From Bugula neritina (lineage: Eukaryota; Bryozoa; Gymnolaemata; Cheilostomatida; Bugulidae): 64,000 nt of DNA. The position numbers and the translations under genes were made by a program. Shown here piece by piece: positions 49,584 to 61,600 of the stretch. The notes under the pieces are model-generated. The model had not been told where the DNA came from and searched no databases. It worked only from the letters and a program-made list of their open reading frames with translations. The stretch spans positions 14,070,633-14,134,632 of the forward strand of contig OZ037771.1 in assembly GCA_964035545.1 (NCBI GenBank). The letters run 5' to 3'. Every line of letters starts with the position of its first letter. Position 1 is the first letter of the stretch.

Positions 49584-50990
49584 GTCTTTTACTACTTAGT
49601 ATTACAATGTAAAAAGCATTTCAGGGTTAACAATTTAATTAATTGGCCCTAACAGTAATTATGTATAATACAGATTTGCAGATGCTTTAAATGAACCCAA
49701 AAAGCTGATGTTGTTAAACAGTGTACAAAATAGTCACCTCATATCAGCCAGACATGCTTAGTCATTACCTAGCATTAAAATAATATTATGAATGCAGTCA
49801 AGTTTTGATATGCATCCCTATTATTGATAGTTTGTGAACCAGCAATTAAATATCAAGAAGCAATATTACTAACCAATGTGCTGGTTAAAGAGTTTCAAGT
49901 TGTAGTTATAGTATCAAACTATTATAATGGCATAAAAACTATCAGTTAAAACATCTTATTAATATTTACTACAGGAATACATATTATAGGTGTGCTAAAA
50001 ATCTGGTAGAATCATCAATTATTTTAGATGTTTTGGATTTAATATCTCTGTACTATAATGTAATATACAGAACATCAGGTGCTGTCTCCACAGTGCATTG
50101 ATGGCACTAATGAATATTAATACATGCAGGCAGTGTTGGTAATGATTTATTGAAATAGGAGTTTAAAAACTGTTTAAACAACAATGAAAAGCCTGAGATT
50201 AGTCCAAGGAGAGGGGTATTTCAAGCTAGCAGATGAGCAATATAGATGCGAAAGTGATTTAGGGGTTGCCACATATGTAATGCAGGCAGTCTTGCCTAAA
50301 AATCATTATTGTTATATCTAGTCATTAATTTCTTGCAATAGATCTATTTCACTATTGAGAAGAACAAAATTAGCAAGAAAACACTGTAATAGAGTCAAGG
50401 CACTTTGGCAGTGCTAGTTAAAAATAAACCTGGGATAGTCAAATAGCAGAAGTACTTTTTGATGCATAATATAATTATGTACAGCTTAAGTTTTTGCAAT
50501 ACTGTGTTTTCAGTGAGATAATAATTTCAATAGCTACACTAAAATAATGTACAATTCTAGCAAGTGATGCAAAATCTTCTAAGATGCTATGACTGAAGCA
50601 GTTTGCTACTAGTCTCAAGTAACAAACCAAATAGCCTTTCTTTGTACCATCATCCAAATGCCAAACAAATAACTCATTCACTCTGTAACAACAAGGTGGT
50701 CTCCCAAGTAGATTGTTAGACATTTCAGGCATTAATAACCAAAGGCTTTTCACTTTGGCATAATTGTATAGTTACACAGCTAAATAAATAATGTATTCAT
50801 GGTATTGTAATTGCAAGCCATGCATTTATCTGTGAATGCAGCTAAGTAGTTAATACGGCCATATATTTATGTACTATGTAGCAATGCCTAATGTAGCTGT
50901 CAAGCTTCTACTTATACTCATTTTACTGATGCTTTACTTCTGATTACATGATTACAAACATATCAGTTCAAACAAAATTATTTTAGATAG

Positions 50991-53900
50991 GAATAAATAT
51001 AATGCTCCTAGCAAATGTTGTAAAACTATTTTCCAAAAACATTTACTTTGCAAACAAACTTTTCAGAAAGTTATAATGCATTTATCATATTATTGTTTCA
51101 TTTAAAAGTTATAATGATAGAATATTACACTTAAAACACACTCAAATTTTTAGATTCTTGTAATATTGTTAAACAAGAGTTAACAGTAAGATTGGCTGTA
51201 GAGTAGAATGTTTAGCTGTTTGTACTAAAGCTAACAAGTAACTGGCATTAAAAAGAGATGTAGATAGAAAGTGAAAGAATAACAACTGGCTTGTATATTG
51301 GTAGTGCAAAAAGCTGTATATAACAGTTTAAACAAATACCCATTAGAATAAGTGGTAACCCAGTACATAAAATGTGGTATGTCATAATACATATTTGTGG
51401 TGTATTGACTAGGCTAGATCAACACATAGCACTATATAATTGCTTTAGTATTTACAATTAGTTTGTGGTCTGGTGGGACTTGTTGATAGCCATTGTCTTT
51501 ATTAACATAACAGTTTCATAAAATTAGCAGTTTTCCTTATTCACCTAATTAATTTTTAAGATTTATGTACAATATTTACATATTTGGATATAAAAAATAT
51601 CTTCAACCAGTGAATATCAAAATAATGATTAAAGACATATTTTATGTCATATTTTTGTGGCAATCTAAATAATAAGCTGGTCTAAATTGTACTTGTGCAA
51701 ACAGAACCAGCTCATGAATATATGTTGTCTTTTTTTAACTTGACAGTTAATCTAATATGGATGTGTATTTTATACTTGCTTTTGTGTTTAAGGTGATAAA
51801 ATTGCACTGGTAAGGTAAATAAACATTGCTTGTTTGGCATGCTTTTGCGTGGCATTGCATATTATGCTAAACTAATGGCCAGTTTTGCAGTAGCTTCACC
51901 ATAACCTTCAAAAGAATGCAAATATCATCTAATTATTGTAAGCTTTTTAAATTAATTTGTCTAGCTATAAACACATGTAAAACTATTAGGCTATTCCAGT
52001 TTCACGATATACATAGCTCTATAATTCTGAAAAACTGCTAGGTAGAGTGGAAATTAAACATGATCTATTCATTGCTAAAGTATTACAGCTATGAATAATA
52101 TATATGTGATTACCTGAGTGATATCACAATCTCCACTTGCTAAGTTAGTTTAAATACAGGAAAAAAAATTAATCTGGCGAAAGATTATATATGAGAAGCT
52201 GTTTTTGTAATAATTTCCTGCTCTAGGGTGATTTAGAAGAATTGTGTTAAAGCAAAACTTTTGCATACATGAGTTGAATAAAATCATTGAGAGTTTTATG
52301 AAGGTCTATTTGTGTATAGGTAGCCCTATGTCACAACTCAAGTTTTTAGATTTTATGCAATTTGTGGTGCAAAGTTGCAAATAAAAACCTTATTTTAATA
52401 ATACTTAGACATATGCAAGCAATAAAGATAATGAAAAAAATGCTATAGTTGCTAATTAGCTAAAATTACTTGCATACGATGCAAATATTTGTATGCATGC
52501 ATGTTTAGTTTATTAGCGTTGGTTAGATATAATTGAATATATAGATTTGATGTGGAGATTGAAGAAAATCAATATGTTGTGTTCTATATACAACAACAGT
52601 TTTTACATTGATTCGTTAATTACTTCATAAATCATTTATTACTTCATGCAATATTTGTTCCTGCAACTTTGCAGAGTGGCAAAATGCATTTCAAAGACAT
52701 ATATTAAGTGATTCTAATTATACTAGAATTTTCAAACTAAGAATTTTTGTGGAGTTTTCTTCTTCCTAAGACATATGTGGCAATTGAACACATAATAAGT
52801 TGTGGGCTACAACTCCTTTATACAACCTTGCAAGAAATTATGCAGCTATCTAAATAGAAAAGGAATTATTGAATTTATTTATTCAACAATATTAGTATTT
52901 TATAAATATTTGTTGCATTTAATTAATGAGCATAAAATTTGTTTTACAAATACTGTAATTAACAGCATGGTAAAAATATATTATATATACTGGTATATAT
53001 TTTGTATTGTATTAGATTTAGGCTACATTGCAAGACATTTATAATTAAAATGAGTTAATGGCTAAGTTTAAATATCTTCGACTTATAGATTACATTTTTA
53101 TGTGCTATAAAAATGTAACTCGTTTGTTACGACATTTCTACATGCATAAAAGCAAAACTTACTGCAAGAAATCCTTAGCTAGAAAGATAAATAATAATTT
53201 ACTTTAATTACATCAAAAGCTAATATCAGCAAGCATTCTATAAATAATGGTAATTTACCTAGTGTAATTTTTCTTAAACTAGCTAAGCTTGCTTGGTACT
53301 TTAATAAGTTTATTGGCATAGTGTATTATTTTATACTTATATATTTTTAAGACTTTAAGGAAAATGATGTTTTAGCTGCGTTATTCCTAATGCAAGCCTT
53401 ATAAATTTACAATGTATACTAAAATATTATATTTGTAATTAGAAAGAAAACAAATTATACTTTCATAAACTTATAATTATTGCATTCTGTTATTTATAAT
53501 GCTAGAATAACAAATTGAACGCGGCATATGCTTCCCTAACCAGATGCTTTTAAACGGATTAAAAATAATTTGTCAATTTCTAATTATGAGGAACAAACTC
53601 CTCGGTAGTTTCTACATTTGCGCATGATTTTATCAAGATAGGCTTGCTTTTGTGTCAACCTGTAGCCAGTGCAACTATACTTTATGTAACGAGTAAAACA
53701 GACTCATTTCAAAGTACACAGTCTAAAGGGTAGGAATTACTACAAAGAAAAGTGCCGGTTAAAAGTTAATTATAATTGGAAATAAGGTGAAATATCAGTC
53801 AGAAATTAAAAAGTGTCAACTAAAAAAGTGTACTGTTATTTCTTTTTGGCTTTGCTGAAAATGTTTTTTGAGGAAGAAGTACGAAAAACATCTAGGAGGG

Positions 53901-54097
53901 GTCCATATCCACCACTGGCAACTACCTGTTTATTGATGAAGAACTATCCAATTATAGTACAGTATTATGGTCTTTTGCCTTATAATTGGCTTTGATTTTT
54001 TTATGTCTAATTACGAGATACTAAACAGATGCAAAGTATGTTGTGCATAGGCAGTTTTTTTATGTCTCTAAACAACATTCTAGGAAAATATATACTG
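50991..54097. repeat. Tandem duplication, unit 1 (3.1 kb)
   Basis: It begins GAATAAATATAATGCTCC and ends with the exon fragment ...ggaaaatatatactg, then restarts with the same GAATAAATATAATG at 54098. It matches unit 2 at a few percent divergence by eye, apart from the foldback element inserted in unit 2. It is mostly AT-rich with no strong gene. It carries a truncated copy of the 5' part of the exon at 58619-58805. Confidence 0.9.
53813..53995 (+). CDS. Small open frame shared by both tandem units, possible exon
   Basis: A 60-codon frame (GTG start, so probably not a true start) contains MFFEEEVRKTSRRG and PPLATTCLLMKNYP, ending in NWL. The tail is preserved in unit 2 (about 58425-58563). 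There the changes include three replacements (K to E, P to S, I to M) and one silent change, giving no evidence for constraint. It might be an upstream exon of the gene that starts at 58619, but no splice signals in phase were established. Confidence 0.22.
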   Translation: MSTKKVYCYFFLALLKMFFEEEVRKTSRRGPYPPLATTCLLMKNYPIIVQYYGLLPYNWL

Positions 54098-54986
54098 GAA
54101 TAAATATAATGCTCCTAGCAAATGTTGTAAAACTATTTTCCAAAAACATATACTTTGCAAACAAACTTTTCAGAAAGTTATAATGCATTTATCATATTAT
54201 TGTTTCATTTAAAAGTTATAATGATAGAATATTATACTTAAAACACACCCAAATTTTTAGATTCTTGTAATATTGTTAAACAAGAGTTAACAGTAAGATT
54301 GGCTGTAGAGTAGAATGTTTAGCTGTTTGTACTGAAGCTAACAAGTAACTGGCATTAAAAAGAGATGTAGATAAAAAGTGACAGAATAACAACTGGCTTG
54401 TATATTGGTAGTGCAAAAAGCTGTATATAACAGTTTAAACAAATAACCATTAGAATAAATGGTAACCCAGTACTTAAAATGTGGTATGTCATAATACATC
54501 TTTGTGGTGTATTGACTAGGCTAGATCAACACGTAGCACTATATAATTGCTTTAGTATTTACAATTAGTTTGTGGTCTGGTGGGATTTGTTGATAGCCAT
54601 TGTCTTTATTAACATAACAGTTTCATAAAATTAGCAGTTTTCCTTATTCACCTAGTTAATTTTTAAGATTTATGTACAATATTTACATATTTGGATATAA
54701 AAAATATCTTCAACCAGTGAATATCAAAATAATGATTAAAAACATATTTTATGTCATATTCTTGTGGCAATCTAAATAATAAGCTGGTCTAAATTGTACT
54801 TGTGCAAACAGAACCAGCTCATGAATATATGTTGTTTTTTTTAACTTGACAGTTAATCTAATATGGATGTGTATTTTATACTTGCTTTTGTGTTTAAGGT
54901 GATAGAATTGCACTGGTAAGGTAAATAAACATTGCTTGTTTGGCATGCTTTTGCGTGGCATTGCATATTATGCTATAATGGTGACT

Positions 54987-55098
54987 AGTCAATATTCCGA
55001 AGGCCCATTAGTCCGAAGGCCCATTAGTCCGAAGGTCCATTGGTCCGAAGGTCCATTGGTCCGAAGGTCCATTAGTCCGAAGGTCCATTAGTCCGAAA
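54987..55098. repeat. 16-bp tandem repeat, left end of the foldback element
   Basis: Six units of CCGAAGGCCCATTAGT or its T/G variants, followed by a partial unit ccgaaaattagt. Confidence 0.9.
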
Positions 55099-56375
55099 AT
55101 TAGTAGACACATGATAGTGAAGAGCATCCTCACTGAGAATATCATTGATCATTCACTCACAATCTAGTTTAAGTTCTTGCTCTGTTAATGCTGTATGTGG
55201 GTGGCATGCGTGTTGCCTACTTGCGATTGTTTAGCCTGAGATTACACTATGACCAGAAAACAGCTGCCTCAATTAGGGCTGCATCATCTATCAACATTCC
55301 ATTATGGCTGCTTTATAAACAAAGTACACAGCAAGCCATTCACTAGCCTGTCAGCTAGCAAGCCTGTAATTAGTATGTACACATCAGTATCTTCTCATCT
55401 CTAAGTGTTCACTGAAGCATGAAGTGCTGCGCAGTGATGATAACTTAGGAAAAAAAATCATATTTGCAGTGTATAAATCACTTATATTTTATAGAAAATC
55501 TATGAAAGCTATTGAAAATTTCAAAAAAGTTGCTTTGAGGAACAGAAAGATCTACAACATGGTTTTTAAATTTCGATTCTATAGCACAATTAGGTGAGGT
55601 TTTATTTGGCTGGACTGAATTCTTATATACCAATAGTGTGGCCCCAGCCAGGGAGTTAAAGCTAGAAGGTTGCCCTTATCGACATATCTTGTGGATTTGT
55701 TTGGTTTGGTATATTATGGTGTGCAGCTTTGTTTATTTGATTTTAGAGTAGTGTCCAGGATGTTTATAATTTTTAGTCTTCAATGCATTTTTACAGATAT
55801 CCCTAATTAAAGATATTTTTAATTACAAAGAGATATTTTTAATTGAAATAGATATATGCATAATTTAATTAGTATAATAATGCAGCTTAGCAGCTTACAG
55901 ATAATTAAAGAGATTTCAACATTAAGGGCCTATATAAGCTGACTGACTGTAGCTAGAATAGAATTGCAGTCCCCTGTCATTTTTACACTAACTGTAAAAT
56001 AAGTAATGCTTGTAATTTTTTTTCATAAGTTATCATTATTGCGCAGCACTTCATGCTTCAGTGAACACTTAGAGATGAGAAGATACTGATGTGTACATAC
56101 TAATTACAGGCTTGCTAGCTGACAGGCTAGTGAATGGCTTGCTGTGTACTTTGTTTATAAAGCAGCCATAATGGAATGTTGATAGATGATGCAGCCCTAA
56201 TTGAGGCAGCTGTTTTCTGGTCATAGTGTAATCTCAGGCTAAACAATCACAAGTAGGCAACACGCATGCCACCCACATACAGCATTAACAGAGCAAAAAC
56301 TTAAACTAGATTGTGAGTGAAATCAATGATATTCTCAGTGAGGATGCTCTTTACTATCATGTGTCTACTAATTTT

Positions 56376-56427
56376 CGGACTAATGGACCTTCGGACTAAT
56401 GGACCTTCGGACTAATGGGCCTTCGGA
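56376..56427. repeat. 16-bp tandem repeat, right end (inverted)
   Basis: About three units, the reverse complement of the left-end repeat (ggactaatggaccttc). The copy number differs from the left, so the repeats expand or contract independently. Confidence 0.9.
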
Positions 56428-58618
56428 ATACTGCTCCGTCCCCGCTAAACTAATGGCCAGTTTTGCAGTATAGCTTCACCATAACCTTCAAAAGAATGCA
56501 AATATCATTTAATTATTGTAAGCTTTTTAAGTTAACTTGACTAGCTATAAACACATGTAAAACTATTAGGCTATTCCAATTTCACGATATACATAGCTCT
56601 ATAATTCTGAAAAACTGCTAGGTAGAGTGGAAATTAAACATGATCTATTCATTGCTAAAGTATTACAGCTATGAATAATATATATGTGATTACCCGAGTG
56701 ATATCACAATCTTCACTTGCTAAGTTAGTTTAAATACAGGAAAAAAAATTAATCTGGGGAAAGATTATATATGAGAAGCTGTTTTTGTAATAATTCCCTG
56801 CTCTAGGGTGGTTTAGAAGAATTGTTTTAAAGCAAAACATTTGCATACATGAGTTGAATAAAATCATTGAGAGTTTTATGAAGGTCTATTTGTGTATAGG
56901 TAGCCCTATGTCACAACTCAAGTCTTTAGATTTTATGTAATTTGTGGTGCAAAGTTGCAAATAAAAACCTTATTTTAATAATACTTAGACATATGCAAGC
57001 AATAAAGATAATGAAAAAAATGCTATAGTTGCTAATTAGCTAATATTACTTGCATATGATGCAAATATTTGTATGCATGCATGTTTAGTTCATTAGCATT
57101 GGTTAGATATAATTGAATATATAGATTTGATGTGGAAATTGAAGAAAATCAATATGTTGTGTTCTATATACAACAACATTTTACATTGGTTTGTTAATTA
57201 CTTCATAAATCATTTATTACTTCGTGCAATATTTGTTCCTGCAACTTTGCAGAGTGGCAAAATGCATTTCAAAGACATATATTAAGTGATTTTAATTATA
57301 CTAGAATTTTCAAACTAAGAATTTTTGGGGAGTTTTCTTCTTCCTAAGACATATGTGGCAATTGAACACATAATAAGTTGTGGGCCACAACTCCTTTATA
57401 CAATCTTGCAAGAAATTATGCAGCCATATAAATAGAAAAGGAATTATTGAATTTATTTATTCAACATTATTAGTATTTTATAAATATTTGTTGCATTTAA
57501 TTAATGAGCATAAAATTTGTCTTACAAATACTGTAATTAACAGCATGGTAAAAATATATTATATATACTGGTATATATTTTGTATTGTATTAGATTTAGG
57601 CTACATTTCTAATTAAAATGAGTTAATGGCTAAGTTTAAATATCTTCGACTTATAGATTACATTTTTATGTGCTATAAAAATTTAACTCGTTTGTTACGA
57701 CATTTCTACATGCATAAAAGCAAAACTTACGGCAAGAAATCCTTAGCTAGAAAGATAAATAATAATTTACTTTAATTACATCAAAAGCTAATATCAGCAA
57801 GCATTCTATAAATAATGGTAATTTACCTAGTGTAATTTTTCTTAAACTAGCTAAGCTTGCTTGGTACTTTAATAAGTTTATTGGCATAGTGTATTATGTT
57901 ATACTTATATATTTTTAAGGCTTTAAGGAAAATGATGTTTTAGCTGTGTTATTCCTAATGCAAGCCTTATAAATTTACAATATATTATATTAAAATAATA
58001 TATTTGTAATTAGAAAGAAAACAAATTACTTTCATAAACTTATAATTATTGCATTCTGTTATTGTTAATGCTAGAATAACAAATTGAACACGGCATATGC
58101 TTCCCTAACCAGATGCTTTTAAACGGATTAAAAATAATTTGTCAATTTCTAATTATGAGGAACAAACTCCTCGATAGTTTCTACATTTGCGCATGATTTT
58201 ATCAAGATAGGCTTGCTTTTGTGTCAACCTGTAGCCAGTGCAACTATACTTTATGTGACGAGTAAAACAGACTCATTTCAAAGTACACAGTCTAAAGGGT
58301 AGGAATTACTACAAAGAAAAGTGCCGGTTAAAAGTTAATTATAATTGGAAATAAGGTGAAATATCAGTCAGAAATTAAAAAGTGTCAACTAAAAAGGTGT
58401 ATTGTTGTTTCTTTTTGGCTTAATGAAACTGTTTTTTGAGGAAGAAGTACGAGAAACATCTAGGAGGGGTTCATATCCACCACTGGCGACTACCTGTTTA
58501 TTGATGAAGAACTATCCAATGATAGTACAGTATTATGGTCTTTTGCCTTATAATTGGCTTTGACTTTTTTATGTCTAATTACGAGATACTAAACAGATGC
58601 AAAGTATGTTGTGCATAG

Positions 58619-61600
58619 GCAGTTTTTTTATGTCTCTAAACAACATTCTAGGAAAATATATACTGCAATTACCGGGGAAAGAGCGGCCAAGTGGGTACGG
58701 TATGACTCATTTGCATCTCCGATGAACCCTCAGATAATAAACTATGGTTGTGTTGGAAACTCCAAACTCTTAGTGTGTCCACACCAACAAGATGGAGAAG
58801 CTGTGTGAGTTGATATCACTCAATGTGCCATGTATAGCCTTTAAGAAATCATTTAAATGTTTTTTATTTGTAAAAAGAAATATTTCTGATCTTGGATTTT
58901 GATAATTAACGTGAGTGTTTAATTTTCATAAATATTTTACTTTAAAAAGCTATATAAATTTAGTCTTCAATTTCAAAAATTGTAGACATCTAATGTTGAA
59001 CTCGGACACCGGAGTGGAGTACGATACGGCAGGATATGACACGTTACGTAATGTCAGCATGCCAATTCTGACTAAAGATAATCTTGTGTTTGCTGTCAAT
59101 GGTTCACACGCTTCTCTGGTTGATCCCATAAACAATGACTCATACATTACCAAACTACCCATAGAAAATCCTCAAGGAGTGCATAGGTAAGGAGTTATCT
59201 CTCTTTTTGTTATTCTACTGAAAATGTAGTCAATAAAATATAGTGGTGTTTCTATTGCAATGAAATTTATTAAACTATAAATAATGTTAAAATAATTGCT
59301 AGATGCAACACAAAGCTTGGAGTTTGGTGGGGTTTGATCTTTGGGGTTGGGTGACAAGCTTTGTCTACTGCACTCAATGGCTCCAAGCTGTGTGCTGCAT
59401 CTAAAGATTTCCCAATGTCAATCATGTTTTAGTCTTCTTTTAAATCAGCAGTTATTTATAAACAATTACTTAAACTTTTATTGTAATAATAATAAACTTT
59501 TACTAATAATATGGTTTGTTATCTTGCATATAAAAATCAATGACATGTGCGACAATTAGTCACTATGAAAAGCAGTAAGCTGTAATATGACTTCAGAATA
59601 AAATGCTAATAGAAACAACGTGATGCTAAATCTATACAGTTTGAAAGTCTATAGTTGGCAAGTTAAGAAGTACGTCTGCTGCTAGATTTATTTCATCTGT
59701 ATTTTCAACTATTTTCTAGTCCAATCTACTTGCCGGAGCTCGACTTCTTTGTAATCTTTGGCAACTTCAGTACATCACATTCTATATATAAGATTACTAA
59801 AGGAATAAATGGAATGGCTGGTAGGTGATTGATTTCCTGTTTCTTACTATTGTATTGTTTTTCATTTTAAGTAAACTTATAAATTGTAATGGTGGAATAA
59901 CACTGTCAACATAAGAGCAATGCTGAATTAATGAAAAACATTGCATTTATAATTGTTTTTAGGTTAAAAGCCTATTTTTATGTAAATGTTTGATTTGAAT
60001 CTTACAGAACTTGACCTTTTGACAACCTTTACGGTGGAAAAAGCAGGTAAAAAGTGTCCATGGCTACCAATGACCAAAGTGACCACCAATGGGAACAGAG
60101 CTTACTTCTACGCCTATCAAATAAATGTAAGTATATAAGGCAGCATACATTTTATTGACAGTGAACATGTTTTAGGCCATATTTGAGCAATAAATAGCAC
60201 ATGGAATAGTCACTGATGAATCAGTTTTAATTAATGATAATTGCATGACTATAAAGTTAGAAATACAACAAATAATTTTATAAAGCTTCCATAAAAAACT
60301 AAATACTGTACTATTTTTTTACCAATTAGCATAATGTGTATCAGATATTATTTCATCAGTTTGAAAAGTAAATCAGCACATACATATTAGTCTCACAAAG
60401 GTTTTGGTTTAGGCCATGAGATTATATTGCAACATGTAATATACTACTGTACTGTAAGATATTATACTGTACCATACTACAGGAGATTGATGGTATAGTG
60501 GCAGTTGAGTTTATGGAGGAAGATCTGGGAAGTCTCGGATGAAGAGGGATCTCAGGTTCTAGTGAGCAGCAGACGTCATGACGTGAAGGCAGATGATAAC
60601 TGCACTGTCATTCCTCAAATTGACCCAGACTATTCAATATTTCCACCAAGTAAGCCTCCACTACGTAGTATCATAAAATAACCTACAATGTATCTGATTT
60701 ATTAATGACGCAGAATTTGATGACATAATAATCGGGATTCCCAATGCTTTATCATAAGTATTGTCTGTTGGTATTTCCACTATTTTGTATTTTATAATTA
60801 CACTATATTACATTGCATGACATTCCACTGAAATGTACAAGACTACTTCAATGAGCAATTGTTTAGTTAAACGTCATGCTATAGCACTGGGCTGTCCAAC
60901 AGGCGGCCCCAGGGCCGGATGTGGCCCCTAGCCTACATTTATGTGGCCTTCAAAGACATAAAACTAAAATTATTTTTCACAAGTATACATGAAATAAAAT
61001 GAAAAACTAACTTTTAAATGTCTTATTTATACACATGCTACAAAACATGCAGCCTATAGTAGTTCTTAGGACAATTATACTGTAATAATTCATGAGAATT
61101 TAAAATAGAGAAATTTGAACAATGCTGATGCTGTGACCCCCAGAGCGAGCTAAAGATTCTAATATGGCCCTTGTTATGAATATTCCCTTTCAGTGGCCCT
61201 TGGTCTGAAAAGGTTAGACGCAACTCCCTAATGCACTATAGACTTATATAACTACTTTGTATAATAGTTGCACAAACTCAGCTAAAAATCAGCAATTGAA
61301 AATTTCACACCCATAAACCTTGATTACTTTCCCCCAAAGCATTGGGCATAGCATGTAGTAGGATTAGCTAGTTGAAAAACTACCAGCCTAATACTAAACT
61401 TTTTTTAAATAGCCTATTTTCATTTAGTTTATTGCCAATTTAGATAGTACTGCATACTTCTAAAAGTATTCTGCCAGTCAGTCAATAAGCACCATTCAGT
61501 TGTGAACTGGGAAACATAAACTTCTTTCATTGTGTTCACACAGTTGACCTGAATACTCAGATGTTAGCTACTCCAGATGGTTACGTGGTGGTGACAACTC

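Larger units (their letters stand above)
42826..50998. repeat. Segmental duplication, copy 2 (contiguous)
   Basis: It aligns to 5636-7657 plus 27594-32938. Its left border lies within the retrotransposon 3' region, and its right border is at GAATAAAT (50991-50998), which is also the start of the 3.1-kb tandem unit. It contains DNA missing from copy 1 at 48408-49121 and lacks the 19.9-kb insertion. Confidence 0.85.
54975..56443. mobile_element. Foldback/MITE-like element with 16-bp terminal tandem repeats
   Basis: Unit 1 gives the empty site (attatgctaaactaat at 51861). The element is flanked by GCT (54972-54974 and 56444-56446). Arms of about 450 bp (54980-55456 and 56015-56443) are inverted copies. 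The left arm starts GGTGACTAGTCAATATTCCG and the reverse-complemented right arm GGGGACGGAGCAGTATTCCG. Next to each end lie tandem 16-bp repeats CCGAAGG(C/T)CCATTAGT, about six on the left and three on the right. The loop (55457-56014) has no open frame, so the element is non-autonomous. If the element truly starts at GG (54980), the five bases ATAAT are extra and the target duplication is uncertain. Confidence 0.8.
54098..58665. repeat. Tandem duplication, unit 2 (with inserted element)
   Basis: It is homologous to 50991-54097. It is longer by about 1.46 kb because of the foldback element at 54975-56443. Unlike unit 1, its end continues into the rest of the exon (gcaattaccgggg...), so unit 2 is the ancestral arrangement and unit 1 the extra copy. 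Confidence 0.88.

Noticed and set aside
49443-49652. 69-codon frame of Ile-Tyr repeats
   Set aside because: Direct translation of the TA microsatellite.
52802-53044. 80-codon frame repeated at 57380-57616 in the tandem units
   Set aside because: AT-driven Ile/Tyr/Lys-rich composition, no ATG at the start, different stop in the second unit, no splice signals.
59172-59357. 61-codon minus-strand frame near exon 2 of the nine-exon gene (also 58950-59162)
   Set aside because: Antisense to well-supported exons or intronic; no independent support.
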